Assembly (NCBI RefSeq): GCF_025060755.1
Contig: NZ_JANYUY010000014.1
Coordinates: 62,001-126,000, forward strand
Direction: 5' to 3'
DNA length: 64,000 bases
Source of the DNA: Paenibacillus doosanensis
Lineage (GTDB): Bacteria > Bacillota > Bacilli > Paenibacillales > NBRC-103111
Part shown: positions 52,625-61,543 of the stretch, piece after piece
Numbering within the stretch: position 1 is the first letter of the stretch
How the letters are laid out: each line of letters starts with the position of its first letter
Notes under the pieces: model-generated
What the model was told of the DNA's origin: nothing
The model's input: the letters and a program-made list of their open reading frames with translations, nothing else
Database searches by the model: none
Program-made: the position numbers and the translations under genes

Positions 52625-53394
52625 AGCAAGCTCGGAAAGGGGCTGAGGAGTTGAATAGCGGCAAGGCGGAAATTCCCCGCGTCATACATTATTGCTGGTT
52701 CGGTAAAGGGAAGAAGAATCAAATTATCGTCAATTGCATGAAAAGCTGGGCGAAGCATCTGAAGCCGTATGAAATCGTCGAATGGAATGAGGATAATTTC
52801 GACATCGCTTCCAACCTGTACGTTAAGCAAGCGTACGAAGCCGGCAAGTATGCTTTTGTCAGCGATTATGTCAGGCTTTACGCGCTGTATCATCATGGCG
52901 GCATTTATATGGATACGGACGTCGAGGTTTTAAAGTCTCTGGACCGGTTTCGGCACCATGAGGCTTTTTCCGGCTTTGAAGACGAGCAGCACGTTCCTAC
53001 GGGAATTATGGGAGCCGTGCAAGGACATCCGTGGATCCAAGAGCTGCTGGATCATTACAAGGATATCCGCTTTTTGCAGCCGGACGGTTCATTGGATTTG
53101 ACGACGAATACGAGGGTAATTACAGATCATTGTTTGAACAACGGGCTTGTTCTCAACAACCAGTATCAAGTGCTGCGCAATGGGGTAGCTTTATATCCCC
53201 GCACTTATTTTTGCCCGTATGACTACATCAACGGCGCCAACTATATAACGGATGACAGCTATACGATCCACCATTTTGCCAAATCGTGGCTTCCCGCCCA
53301 TGTTCGCTGGAGAAGCCGCGTTAAGAAAAGCGTAAGCAAGCTTATGGGTCCTGCGATGATCTCCAAGCTAAGGGGTATCGTAAACAGGATGTGA
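52621..53394 (+). CDS. Family 32 glycosyltransferase
   Basis: This 257-residue protein has IPRVIHYCWFGKGKKNQIIVNCMKSW at the N-terminus. YAFVSDYVRLYALYHHGGIYMDTDVEV carries the DxD motif of the GT32 (Gly_transf_sug) family. Confidence 0.9.
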   Translation: MKQARKGAEELNSGKAEIPRVIHYCWFGKGKKNQIIVNCMKSWAKHLKPYEIVEWNEDNFDIASNLYVKQAYEAGKYAFVSDYVRLYALYHHGGIYMDTDVEVLKSLDRFRHHEAFSGFEDEQHVPTGIMGAVQGHPWIQELLDHYKDIRFLQPDGSLDLTTNTRVITDHCLNNGLVLNNQYQVLRNGVALYPRTYFCPYDYINGANYITDDSYTIHHFAKSWLPAHVRWRSRVKKSVSKLMGPAMISKLRGIVNRM

Positions 53395-53426
53395 TCATCT
53401 TGATCTTTGAAGGGAAGGTTTGAACA

Positions 53427-54614
53427 TTGAAGAAAAAACTGTTGTTTGTTCTTCAGTATCTCCATACGGGGGGAGCGGAAAAAAGCTTAATCACGCTTCT
53501 GGAAAGCCTCGACTACCGGAAATATGAAGTGGATTTGCTATTGTTCGATCATAGCGGAGCATTGTTTACGATGATTCCGCCGCAAGTGAATGTACTTCCT
53601 CCGTTATTTCCGTACTATTCGATGCCTTTGCGCGAGGCTTTCCCCCGAATGATAACGGAAGGGCGAGTATCGTTAGCCGCCGGAAAGCTGCTGGGATCGT
53701 TTGCGGGCAAACTCAGCAAGGGCAAGGGGGTCGGCGCGAGGTGGGAGGTGTATCGCCGCTTCCTTCCGAAGCTAAAGTCCCGGTATGACGCTGCGATTAG
53801 CTACCTCGACTTCTTCTGCAACTATTACGTTGCCGAGAAAGTGCATGCGGACAAAAAAATTATGTATAACCATATGGATTACGCTTACAGCCAGACACAA
53901 GGCTGGCCGTGTCCGCGATTGGAGAGAAAAAGCTTCGTGACCAGCGATTATATTGTTACCGTAGCCGATTCGGCCCGCCGATCGCTCGAATCCTTCTTTC
54001 CGGAGCATTCGGACAAAATCCGCGTGATCCATAATCGAGTATCCAATGCGACGGTACAAAGGCTGTCGGAGGAGCCTGTCTATAACGACGGGTTTCAAGG
54101 CACGCGGGTAGCGACGGTAGCCAGACTGTGCGATGAAAAAGGAGTCATGCTTGCGCTTGAGGCATGCTCGCTGATTGTATCCGAGGGCTATCCGATAAGG
54201 TGGTATATGATCGGTACCGGGGGGCTGCAGGGGGAGCTGGAAGAGCGTCTGAAGAGGCTCGGCTTGGAACGGCATTTTATATTGATGGGCGAAAAGCAAA
54301 ATCCGTATCCGTATGTCAAAGGGGCCGATATCTATGTTCAACCGTCCAAAACGGAGGCTCACTGTATCGCCGTCGAGGAAGCTATTGCGCTGCAGCGTCC
54401 CATTGTTGTGACGGATATACCGTCGTTCAAGCAGCAAATCACGGATGGAGAAACGGGAATCGTTGTACCTGCACATGCTCAGGGCCTCGCGGAAGGGATC
54501 ACCAAGCTCGTTCGTTCCAAGGAACTGCGGGATAAGCTCACGGTGCAGCTTTCTTACGAGCAAAATCGGTATCAGGATGAACTGAACAAGTTTTACGAGC
54601 TGATAGAATGTTAA
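53427..54614 (+). CDS. Family 4 glycosyltransferase, third paralogue
   Basis: TTG 53427 follows GAAGGGAAGG. The product has 395 residues and opens KKKLLFVLQYLHTGGAEKSLITLLESLDYRKYEVDLLLFDHSG, like the tandem pair at 38212 and 39456. TVARLCDEKGVMLALEACSLI and KTEAHCIAVEEAIALQRPIVV are the donor-site parts. Confidence 0.9.
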   Translation: MKKKLLFVLQYLHTGGAEKSLITLLESLDYRKYEVDLLLFDHSGALFTMIPPQVNVLPPLFPYYSMPLREAFPRMITEGRVSLAAGKLLGSFAGKLSKGKGVGARWEVYRRFLPKLKSRYDAAISYLDFFCNYYVAEKVHADKKIMYNHMDYAYSQTQGWPCPRLERKSFVTSDYIVTVADSARRSLESFFPEHSDKIRVIHNRVSNATVQRLSEEPVYNDGFQGTRVATVARLCDEKGVMLALEACSLIVSEGYPIRWYMIGTGGLQGELEERLKRLGLERHFILMGEKQNPYPYVKGADIYVQPSKTEAHCIAVEEAIALQRPIVVTDIPSFKQQITDGETGIVVPAHAQGLAEGITKLVRSKELRDKLTVQLSYEQNRYQDELNKFYELIEC

Positions 54615-54649
54615 CTGACTATGAACCATAACAGGGAGGTATGATCCGG

Positions 54650-55759
54650 ATGGCAATACTCGTCACAGGCGGTTCCGGTTATATCGGAAGCCACACTTGC
54701 GTGGAGCTGCTGAGTGCCGGCTACGACATCGTTGTCGTAGATAACCTGGCGAACAGCAGGCCCGAGTCGCTTAGAAGAGTAAGGGAATTGACGGGAAGAA
54801 ACTTCAGGTTCTACAAGGCGGATTTATTGGACCAGGAAGAGCTGATGAAAATATTTGCGCAAAATAAGATCGAAGCCGTCGTCCATTTCGCCGGTCATAA
54901 GTCGGTCGGAGAATCGGTGCAGCTGCCGCTCTGGTACTATCACAATAACATAACGGGGACGCTTGTCCTGTGCAAGGTGATGGAGAAATACGGGGTCAAG
55001 AAGATCGTGTTCAGCTCATCGGCCACCGTATACGGATTGCAGGAGCGGGTTCCGATCCGGGAAGATTTGCCTCTGAGCGCAACCAATCCTTACGGCCGGA
55101 CCAAGCTGATGATAGAGGAAATGCTGCGCGACCTGCACGCTTCCGATAACGGATGGGGCATTGCGCTGCTCCGGTATTTCAATCCGATAGGCGCGCATGA
55201 GAGCGGCCGAATCGGAGAAGATCCTAACGGGACGCCGAATAATCTGATGCCTTACATAACTCAGGTGGCGGCCGGCAGGCTGAAGGAGCTTCGCGTGTTC
55301 GGCAGCGATTATCCGACGGCGGACGGCACGGGGGTGCGCGATTATATTCATGTCGTCGATCTGGCCCGCGGACACTTGAAGGCGCTGGACAGGATCGTGA
55401 ACACGCCCGGCGTAGAAGCCTATAACCTTGGAACGGGGCGGGGCTACAGCGTGCTGGAGATCGTCTCGGCCTTCGAGACGGTCACCGGCTGCCGAATCCC
55501 TTACAAGATCGCCGAGCGCCGGCCGGGAGACATCGGCATCTGCTATGCCGATCCGTCCAAGGCGAAGCGGGAGCTGGGCTGGATCGCCGAGAAGACGATC
55601 GAGGACATGTGCCGCGACTCCTGGCGCTGGCAATCGAATAATCCGAACGGCTATGCGGAAGACGGCAGCTTATTGTCCGGTATCGGCATTAAAGAACAAC
55701 CTCGCAGCTACGGAAGAAGCGGCGGGGTTTTTGCCTATTCGAACGGAGATATTTCTTGA
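54650..55759 (+). CDS. galE: UDP-glucose 4-epimerase
   Basis: This 369-residue SDR has ILVTGGSGYIGSHTCVELL, AGHKSVGESV, SSSATVYG and the catalytic NPYGRTK (YxxxK). Near the end are LGTGRGYSV and ERRPGDIGICYADPSKAKRELGW. It supplies UDP-galactose. About 25 extra residues follow the usual end (after NNPNGY). ATG 54650 lies 10 nt after GGAGG; ATG 54641 is too close. Confidence 0.94.
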   Translation: MAILVTGGSGYIGSHTCVELLSAGYDIVVVDNLANSRPESLRRVRELTGRNFRFYKADLLDQEELMKIFAQNKIEAVVHFAGHKSVGESVQLPLWYYHNNITGTLVLCKVMEKYGVKKIVFSSSATVYGLQERVPIREDLPLSATNPYGRTKLMIEEMLRDLHASDNGWGIALLRYFNPIGAHESGRIGEDPNGTPNNLMPYITQVAAGRLKELRVFGSDYPTADGTGVRDYIHVVDLARGHLKALDRIVNTPGVEAYNLGTGRGYSVLEIVSAFETVTGCRIPYKIAERRPGDIGICYADPSKAKRELGWIAEKTIEDMCRDSWRWQSNNPNGYAEDGSLLSGIGIKEQPRSYGRSGGVFAYSNGDIS

Positions 55760-55807
55760 ATGAGGAATGCCGCCGTTCAGTTTAAGAAAGCAGGAGTCCG
55801 GTGTGAT

Positions 55808-56404
55808 ATGAAACGAATGTTGGATGTGATAACAGCTGCAGTGCTGTTGGTGTCTTTATCGCTCTTGATCGGGATCGTTGCAGTATTGGTCCGATGGAAG
55901 CTCGGCTCTCCCGTCGTCTTTCGGCAGAAGCGTCCCGGATTGCACGGCAAGCCCTTTATGCTGTACAAATTCAGGACGATGACCGATGCGAAAGACAGCG
56001 AAGGGAATTTGCTGTCGGACTCGATCCGGCTTACCCCGTTCGGCCAGTTTTTGCGCAAATACAGTCTGGATGAGCTTTTGCAGCTCGTCAATGTGCTCAA
56101 GGGCGACCTGAGCCTGGTCGGCCCGCGACCGCTGCTCATGGATTATTTGCCGCTGTATACGCAGGAGCAGGCAAGAAGGCATGACGTGCGGCCCGGCATT
56201 ACCGGCTGGGCCCAAGTGAACGGCAGAAACGGCATCTCGTGGGAGGAGAAGTTCAAGCTCGACGTGTGGTATGTCGATCATCGCAGTTTTGCTCTCGATT
56301 TGAAAATATTGGCTTTAACGTTTCTCAAGGTTGTGAAATCGGAAGGAATCAGCCATGGCAATCATGTCACCATGGAGCGGTTCTCCGGCTCGAAATTCTC
56401 ATGA
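55808..56404 (+). CDS. epsL: Initiating sugar-phosphate transferase (EpsL/PglC type)
   Basis: This 198-residue protein has one N-terminal membrane segment ([22 protein letters not shown]), then [49 protein letters not shown] and [14 protein letters not shown]. It transfers the first sugar-1-phosphate to undecaprenyl phosphate. ATG 55808 follows AGGAG. Confidence 0.94.
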   Translation: MKRMLDVITAAVLLVSLSLLIGIVAVLVRWKLGSPVVFRQKRPGLHGKPFMLYKFRTMTDAKDSEGNLLSDSIRLTPFGQFLRKYSLDELLQLVNVLKGDLSLVGPRPLLMDYLPLYTQEQARRHDVRPGITGWAQVNGRNGISWEEKFKLDVWYVDHRSFALDLKILALTFLKVVKSEGISHGNHVTMERFSGSKFS

Positions 56405-56421
56405 AACGAGGGTGATGAACG

Positions 56422-57081
56422 ATGGAGCTTGCCGTAATCGGCGAAGGCGGCCACAGTAAAGTCATTTTGGACCTGATTCGGGCGGAGGAGAGCTATTCCC
56501 TCACCGCAATACTCGATGACAAATACGATTCGCTGATGCTTCGGGACGGCGTATATGTCGGACCGGTCGCTTCAGCCTTCCGCCTGCTCAAACATATGGC
56601 GGGTCTCAAATTCGTGGTTGCGATCGGAAATAACGAGGTCCGCAAGTCGATCGTGTCGCGTTTAGGCTTATCGAACGAGCACTACGTCTCTTTGGTTCAT
56701 AAAACGGCCGTCATCAGCAAAAGCGCATCCATTGGTCAGGGCACCGTCATCATGGCGAATACGATCGTCAATGCCGACGCCCATGTCGGCAATCATTCGA
56801 TCATTAATACCGGGGCGATTATCGAGCACGATAACCGGATCGGTGACTTCGTTCATGTGGCTCCGAAGGCGACCTTGACCGGGGCTGTCATCGCCAGGGA
56901 AGGAACGATGATCGGGGCCGGAGCTACGATCATTCCCGGCAAAAACATCGGCGATTGGGCGGTGATCGGAGCGGGAGCTACCGTCATCAGCGATATTCCG
57001 TCGCATTGCACGGCGGTCGGCACACCGGCCAAAGTGCTGACGAAGCCGCTGTTCGCTGAAGGCCGGTTGAACTTAATTTGA
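56422..57081 (+). CDS. epsM: Sugar O/N-acetyltransferase (EpsM/PglD type)
   Basis: This 219-residue protein has an N-terminal Rossmann part (LAVIGEGGHSKVILDLI) and a left-handed beta-helix (IGQGTVIMANTIVNADAHVGNHSIINTG). The latter contains IEHDNRIGDFVHVAP, with the catalytic His. It acetylates the 4-amino sugar made by the next gene's product. Confidence 0.93.
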   Translation: MELAVIGEGGHSKVILDLIRAEESYSLTAILDDKYDSLMLRDGVYVGPVASAFRLLKHMAGLKFVVAIGNNEVRKSIVSRLGLSNEHYVSLVHKTAVISKSASIGQGTVIMANTIVNADAHVGNHSIINTGAIIEHDNRIGDFVHVAPKATLTGAVIAREGTMIGAGATIIPGKNIGDWAVIGAGATVISDIPSHCTAVGTPAKVLTKPLFAEGRLNLI

Positions 57082-57096
57082 AGAAAAGGGATGTGA

Positions 57097-58275
57097 TTGG
57101 AAGCTATGGCAACGAATCCTAAGAAGATCTTTTTATCTCCTCCGCATATGAGCGGGAAAGAGCAAACCTATATTCAGGACGCTTTTGATACCAATTGGAT
57201 CGCTCCCTTGGGCCCGAATGTGGATGCCTTCGAGCGCGAGCTGGCCGACTGCGTGGGAGTCCGCGATGCGGCGGCGGTTAGCTCGGGGACAGCGGCGCTT
57301 CATTTGGCGCTAAGGCTGCTGGACGTTCGGGAGGGAGACGCGGTATTCTGCTCCAGCCTCACTTTCGTAGCGAGCGCCAATCCGATTCGCTATCAAGGGG
57401 CGGAACCGGTGTTTATCGATTCCGAACCGGATACATGGAATATGTCTCCGCAGGCGCTCGAGAGGGCGCTGTGCGCCGCAGCTCAGGCAGGGAAGCTGCC
57501 CAAGGCGGTCATCGTGGTCCATCTGTACGGCCAAAGCGCCAAGATGGACGAGATCGCGGCATTGTGCGAACGCTATGGCGTTCCGATCATCGAGGATGCG
57601 GCGGAATCGCTGGGCTCCGCCTACAAAGGAAGGGCCAGCGGTTCCATCGGCCGTTACGGCGTATTTTCCTTTAACGGGAATAAGATCATTACGACCTCCG
57701 GCGGGGGAATGCTGGTGTCCAATGACGTTCAGGCCTTGCACAAAGCCCGCTTTCTGGCGACGCAGGCGAGGGATCAGGCTGCGCATTACCAGCATAGCGA
57801 GACCGGTTATAATTACCGGATGAGCAACGTGCTGGCGGGCATCGGCAGGGCGCAGCTGGAAGTGCTGGAAGATCGCGTCCGGGCGAGAAGAAGCGTGTTC
57901 CGGCGTTACGCCGAGGAGCTGGCTTCCTTGCCGGGAATCCGCTTTATGCCGGAGCTGGAACAAACCCGTTCCAACCGCTGGCTGACCGCTTTAACGGTGG
58001 ATGAGCGCGAGGCGGGAGTGACTGTGTCGGAACTGCTGTCATCGCTCGCGGAGCAAAATATCGAGGCCCGTCCGGTTTGGAAACCGCTTCATCTGCAGCC
58101 GCTGTTTGCCGGATGCGCTTATTATCCTCACAGTGAGAGAGAGAGCGTATCGGAGCGGTTATTCGCCGCGGGGATTTGTCTGCCTTCCGGCTCGGGCATG
58201 TCGGATGAGGAGCAGCTGCGGGTCATTGATTGCATCAAGTCGTGCTGGGTGCGCAATAGCAGCATAAGCGCATAA
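57097..58275 (+). CDS. epsN: DegT/DnrJ aminotransferase (EpsN/PglE type)
   Basis: This 392-residue PLP enzyme has IFLSPPHMSGKEQTYIQDAFDTNWIAPLGP, SSGTAALHLAL, EDAAESLGSAYKG and FSFNGNKIITTSGGGML, with the Schiff-base Lys. It aminates the 4-keto sugar from EpsC. With epsC, epsM and epsL it forms a 2,4-diacetamido-trideoxyhexose pathway. TTG 57097 has AAGGG at 6 nt; ATG 57106 is an alternative. It is the end of the eps operon. Confidence 0.94.
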   Translation: MEAMATNPKKIFLSPPHMSGKEQTYIQDAFDTNWIAPLGPNVDAFERELADCVGVRDAAAVSSGTAALHLALRLLDVREGDAVFCSSLTFVASANPIRYQGAEPVFIDSEPDTWNMSPQALERALCAAAQAGKLPKAVIVVHLYGQSAKMDEIAALCERYGVPIIEDAAESLGSAYKGRASGSIGRYGVFSFNGNKIITTSGGGMLVSNDVQALHKARFLATQARDQAAHYQHSETGYNYRMSNVLAGIGRAQLEVLEDRVRARRSVFRRYAEELASLPGIRFMPELEQTRSNRWLTALTVDEREAGVTVSELLSSLAEQNIEARPVWKPLHLQPLFAGCAYYPHSERESVSERLFAAGICLPSGSGMSDEEQLRVIDCIKSCWVRNSSISA

Positions 58276-58278
58276 AGA

Positions 58279-58458
58279 TCAGGGCGTATCGCGCTGATCC
58301 GGCTTCTGCAGCTTTCGTTCATGATGCCGCAGCTTGCGCAGCAGCCGCGCTTTCATTGCCGGGTCAAGACAATCCCTATAAAGGATGCAGTTGTAAGCAT
58401 GCATAGCTTTATGATACTTACGCTTCGCCTTGTGAAACGCCGTCAAAAGCGAATACAT
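58279..58458 (-). CDS. Small basic protein, unknown
   Basis: ATG 58458 lies behind AAAGGGGG. The product has 59 residues, very basic (KAKRKYHKAMHAYNCILYRDC and MKARLLRKLRHHERKLQK), mostly helical. No family was recognised. It converges on epsN with a 3-bp gap. Confidence 0.5.
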   Translation of the reverse strand: MYSLLTAFHKAKRKYHKAMHAYNCILYRDCLDPAMKARLLRKLRHHERKLQKPDQRDTP

Positions 58459-58840
58459 AATAGGATGACCCCCTTTGTAAACCTTATGTGCATACGGACG
58501 GATGTATTCAGCCGAGATCGTCCGAGAAAGCGCGGCCGTGATGTTCATCTTAACATAATGCGGCCCGGCTTTCGACTGCTGCACGATAAGGAGGTCGGAT
58601 TGAGGGAGGTGATGCGCCGATAGCTTTGATCTTGACGGTTAGAAGCGCGGTGACAAACAAAATATGAACATGATTTCAGCCGCTTTCGCCCCGCTGTCTT
58701 AATCGGCGGAATCGACTAGGGGATGTAACAGACGGAGGATTCATACGTGGGAGGTTACGGTTTCATGATTTGTACCGAGGGTGTGATGTGGACAAACCAA
58801 GAAATTTTGCTCAATGTGTCGTTTTGGAGTGATGTAGATC
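58459..58840. other. Intergenic region before the first SinR-like gene
   Basis: No gene or clear promoter is seen in 380 bp, and no copy of either operator palindrome. Several GGAGG-like strings (58590-58610) are not followed by open frames of note. Confidence 0.4.
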
Positions 58841-59182
58841 ATGATTGGTAACAATATTTCATCCATTCGGAAGCAAAGAGGCTTTACGCTATCCGAGCTT
58901 TCGGAGCGGACCGGCATATCGAAGTCGTATTTGAGCAATATCGAACGAAATCTGAAGCAAAATCCGTCGATCCACGTGATGGAGAAAATCGCCTCCGTCC
59001 TGAAGGTCGATCTCAAAACGCTGCTGAAAATCGCCTCGGATGGGGACGCGAAGCAAAGCCTTGACCAGGAATGGATGGATTTTGTTTGCGATTTGAAAAA
59101 TTCAGGCATCGATAAAGAACGGATTCATGAATATAAAATCGTGATTGAATTTATGAAATGGCACAATGACAAAAGGAAGTAA
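58841..59182 (+). CDS. SinR/SlrR-like HTH regulator, paralogue 1
   Basis: This 113-residue protein has an N-terminal XRE helix-turn-helix (IRKQRGFTLSELSERTGISKSYLSNIERNLKQNPSIHVMEKIASVL). The C-terminal SinI/SinR-type dimer segment is LDQEWMDFVCDLKNSGIDKERIHEYKIVIEFMKW. ATG 58841 follows GGAGTGATG. It overlaps the VanZ-like gene by 17 nt. It is less close to B. subtilis SinR than the paralogue at 59886. Confidence 0.88.
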   Translation: MIGNNISSIRKQRGFTLSELSERTGISKSYLSNIERNLKQNPSIHVMEKIASVLKVDLKTLLKIASDGDAKQSLDQEWMDFVCDLKNSGIDKERIHEYKIVIEFMKWHNDKRK

Positions 59183-59615
59183 ATCAAAATCTTGGTTTTG
59201 GTGGGCGTTAGTTATCGGATCATTGGGATGCATGTTTGCCATGACGGCCATGCAGACGTTTACGGGTGAGCATACGAAGCTTATTATTCAGCGCTATATA
59301 GGCAATATGACGGAGGACCATCTTTATTGGGCCAATTCGTTTGTACGCAAAGGAGCGCATGTCGTCGCCTTCGGCCTGCTTGCTCTTGTATTCTACAAGG
59401 CGATAAGAAAAAGAACGATCGGGTATGCGCTATGTTGTACGCTTTTGGCCGCCATGCTGGATGAATGGCATCAGTCCTTCGTTCCGGACAGGTCTGCATC
59501 CTTCCGGGACGTTATGCTGGATACGTTGGCCGGGCTGCTCTTTCTGCTGGGCGCAGCCAAGTTCAGAGGCCGCAATGAGAAAGCCAAAGACGGCATCATG
59601 ACGAAAAGCTCTTAA
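59166..59615 (+). CDS. VanZ-like membrane protein
   Basis: This 149-residue protein has four hydrophobic helices and the VanZ-like pattern ANSFVRKGAHVVAFGLLALVFYKAI with DEWHQSFVPDRSASFRDVMLDTLAG. ATG 59166 lies within the end of the regulator gene, so translation is probably coupled. The function of non-resistance VanZ-like proteins is unclear. Confidence 0.85.
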   Translation: MTKGSKSKSWFWWALVIGSLGCMFAMTAMQTFTGEHTKLIIQRYIGNMTEDHLYWANSFVRKGAHVVAFGLLALVFYKAIRKRTIGYALCCTLLAAMLDEWHQSFVPDRSASFRDVMLDTLAGLLFLLGAAKFRGRNEKAKDGIMTKSS

Positions 59616-59806
59616 AAGCGTGGTGAAAAAGCGGACATCGCCAAGCGGGAACAGTTTATAGAAGCGGCACCGGTTCGCCTTTGTCTCCCGATTTTCAACC
59701 GTTTTACCGGTTCGCGATTCGAGAAATCGGGGGACAACAGCGATCGAAAGACGTTTTCGCATGGGCCGTCGGCGTTTTTCACCATACTTTTAACGGATAC
59801 GGCGAA

Positions 59807-59835
59807 TTGTTCGCTCCCTCTGTTTTTGATATAAT
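59807..59835 (+). promoter_or_regulatory. Promoter of the second SinR-like gene
   Basis: TTGTTC (59807-59812), a 17-bp spacer and TATAAT (59830-59835) lie 50 bp before ATG 59886. Confidence 0.65.
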
Positions 59836-59885
59836 GAAACCAATGTATGTTAGCTTTGATTACGGTATGTAAAGGAAGGGCTTGC

Positions 59886-60221
59886 ATGATAGGAAAACGA
59901 GTTCAACAGCTTCGCAAAGAAAAGGGATTGTCGATCACCGAGCTGGCCGAGCGGGCTGGGGTCGCCAAATCCTACATCAGCAGCCTGGAACGGGATATTC
60001 AGAAAAATCCTTCGATTCAATTTCTGGAAAAAATCGCCGCGGTATTAAAGGTGCCCATCGACAGCCTGATCGAGCAGGAAGAGTCGTCTTACAAGGAACC
60101 CGAGCTGGACAAGGAATGGTACGACATGATTAAGGAAGCGATGGCTTCCGGAGTCGATAAGCAGCAATTCCGCGAATTCCTCGAATGGAGAGCTTACAAT
60201 CGCAGCAATGCCAAGAAATAG
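59886..60221 (+). CDS. sinR: SinR-like master repressor of biofilm genes
   Basis: This 111-residue protein, the same length as B. subtilis SinR, has MIGKRVQQLRKEKGLSITELAERAGVAKSYISSLERDIQKNPSIQFLEKIAAVLKV (HTH; shown by motifs AGVAKSYISSLERD and NPSIQFLEK). The C-terminal helical hook is ELDKEWYDMIKEAMASGVDKQQFREFLEW, which in SinR forms dimers or binds SinI. ATG 59886 follows AAGGAAGGG. It lies convergent to the SinI-like gene. Likely targets are the palindromes at the eps, lasso and secreted-protein promoters. Confidence 0.92.
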   Translation: MIGKRVQQLRKEKGLSITELAERAGVAKSYISSLERDIQKNPSIQFLEKIAAVLKVPIDSLIEQEESSYKEPELDKEWYDMIKEAMASGVDKQQFREFLEWRAYNRSNAKK

Positions 60222-60260
60222 ATTGCGTATGATTCCCTCCGCATTTCCCCAATAACAACC

Positions 60261-60458
60261 CTATTGAGCCGCGTTCAACAGCGCAGAGTGGTGCGGACTC
60301 CGTCCCGTTCCCGCCACTGCGTCAATAACGGACATCATCGGATTATGTAAAAACTCCCGAATTTCGCTCGTACTGAGCCCCAGACGACGTGCCGTCACTA
60401 TGAGTTCGGTCCATTCCGCATCAAGCTCCTCGAAATTCAACTGCTTCGCTGTATTCAC
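60261..60458 (-). CDS. sinI: SinI-like antirepressor
   Basis: GTG 60458 follows AGGAGGGG. The product has 65 residues. The helix LDAEWTELIVTARRLGLSTSEIREFL matches the SinI dimerisation segment (LDQEWVELMVEAKEANISPEEIRKYL in B. subtilis, quoted from memory) and the SinR-like C-termini nearby. It would titrate a SinR-like protein by heterodimer formation. It carries a 25-residue tail. A family-B palindrome sits in its promoter region. Confidence 0.85.
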   Translation of the reverse strand: MNTAKQLNFEELDAEWTELIVTARRLGLSTSEIREFLHNPMMSVIDAVAGTGRSPHHSALLNAAQ

Positions 60459-60486
60459 GCTTACCCCTCCTGAATTGTATGTTTTC

Positions 60487-60574
60487 TGATACAAAGTGTA
60501 TCCTTGAATGTATTATTGCATGTTTTTGTAGCAAAATCAATCGTCGTAAGTCGAGAAATATACGAAATGTATCA
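60487..60574 (-). promoter_or_regulatory. Family-B operators upstream of the sinI-like gene
   Basis: TGATACAAAGTGTATCC (60487-60503) is a 17-bp match to the three sites at epsA. ATACGAAATGTATCA (60560-60574) is a second, weaker one. On the minus strand TTGATT (60535-60540), 17 bp and AATAAT (60512-60517) could be the promoter between them. No gene is seen from here to 60778. Confidence 0.6.
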
Positions 60575-60778
60575 TATTTCACAAAATGAAATTCCTCCTC
60601 CCTACATGCCCGCCGGCACTTCTTCCTCCGTTTCTTCATCTGAATTTTAGCAATATTTAAAAAAATCTTCAAACCCCCATGTAGGATTCCGTAAGATTCA
60701 GTAGGTATTCATTACAATCAAGTACATCAAATGTTATTAATTCTCACACATAGCTTGGACTGATAGAGGGGGGGTTCT

Positions 60779-61507
60779 ATGATCTCGTTTCAGCAAGTGG
60801 ATAAACATTACGGCGAGTTTCATGTTCTGAAAAACATTGAGCTTGAGATCGATCAGGGTGAAGTAGTCGTTGTCATCGGTCCTTCCGGCTCCGGCAAGAG
60901 CACGCTGCTTCGATGCATCAATCGATTGGAAGCGATTACAAGCGGCAGTCTGACCGTTAATCAGGTGCAGGTGAACGACAGCAAGACGGATATTAACAAG
61001 CTGCGCCGGGATATCGGCATGGTGTTTCAGCATTTCAACCTGTATCCGCACATGAAGGTGATCGACAACATCACGCTGGCGCCGATGAAGGTGCTCGGCA
61101 TCTCCAAGTCGGAAGCGCAGCAGACCGCCATGTATTATTTGGAAAAAGTAGGGATTGAGGATAAGGCCGACCGGTTTCCGTCCCAATTGTCGGGGGGCCA
61201 GCAGCAGCGGGTAGCCATCGCCAGAGGGCTTGCCATGAAGCCGCAAATTATGCTGTTTGACGAGCCGACCTCGGCGCTGGACCCGGAGATGGTCGGCGAA
61301 GTGCTGGACGTTATGAAGACGCTCGCTACGGAAGGGATGACGATGGTTGTCGTGACCCATGAGATGGGATTCGCCAAAGAAGTGGCGGATCGGGTCGTAT
61401 TTATGGACAAAGGACAGATTCAGGAAGTGGCTCATCCTCATGAGTTTTTCTCCAATCCGCGTGAAGAGCGGGCGCGGCTGTTCCTGAACCGGGTATTGAA
61501 TCATTAA
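60779..61507 (+). CDS. glnQ: Polar amino acid ABC transporter, ATP-binding protein
   Basis: This 242-residue ATPase has Walker [11 protein letters not shown]-loop [15 protein letters not shown], signature [15 protein letters not shown], Walker [16 protein letters not shown] and the switch His in [17 protein letters not shown]. Motifs are typical of the GlnQ/HisP group. ATG 60779 follows GAGGGGGGG. It is the first gene of a four-gene transporter operon. Confidence 0.93.
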   Translation: MISFQQVDKHYGEFHVLKNIELEIDQGEVVVVIGPSGSGKSTLLRCINRLEAITSGSLTVNQVQVNDSKTDINKLRRDIGMVFQHFNLYPHMKVIDNITLAPMKVLGISKSEAQQTAMYYLEKVGIEDKADRFPSQLSGGQQQRVAIARGLAMKPQIMLFDEPTSALDPEMVGEVLDVMKTLATEGMTMVVVTHEMGFAKEVADRVVFMDKGQIQEVAHPHEFFSNPREERARLFLNRVLNH

Positions 61508-61543
61508 GTGGGCTCATTCCAAATATTGAGGGGAGTTTTGACC

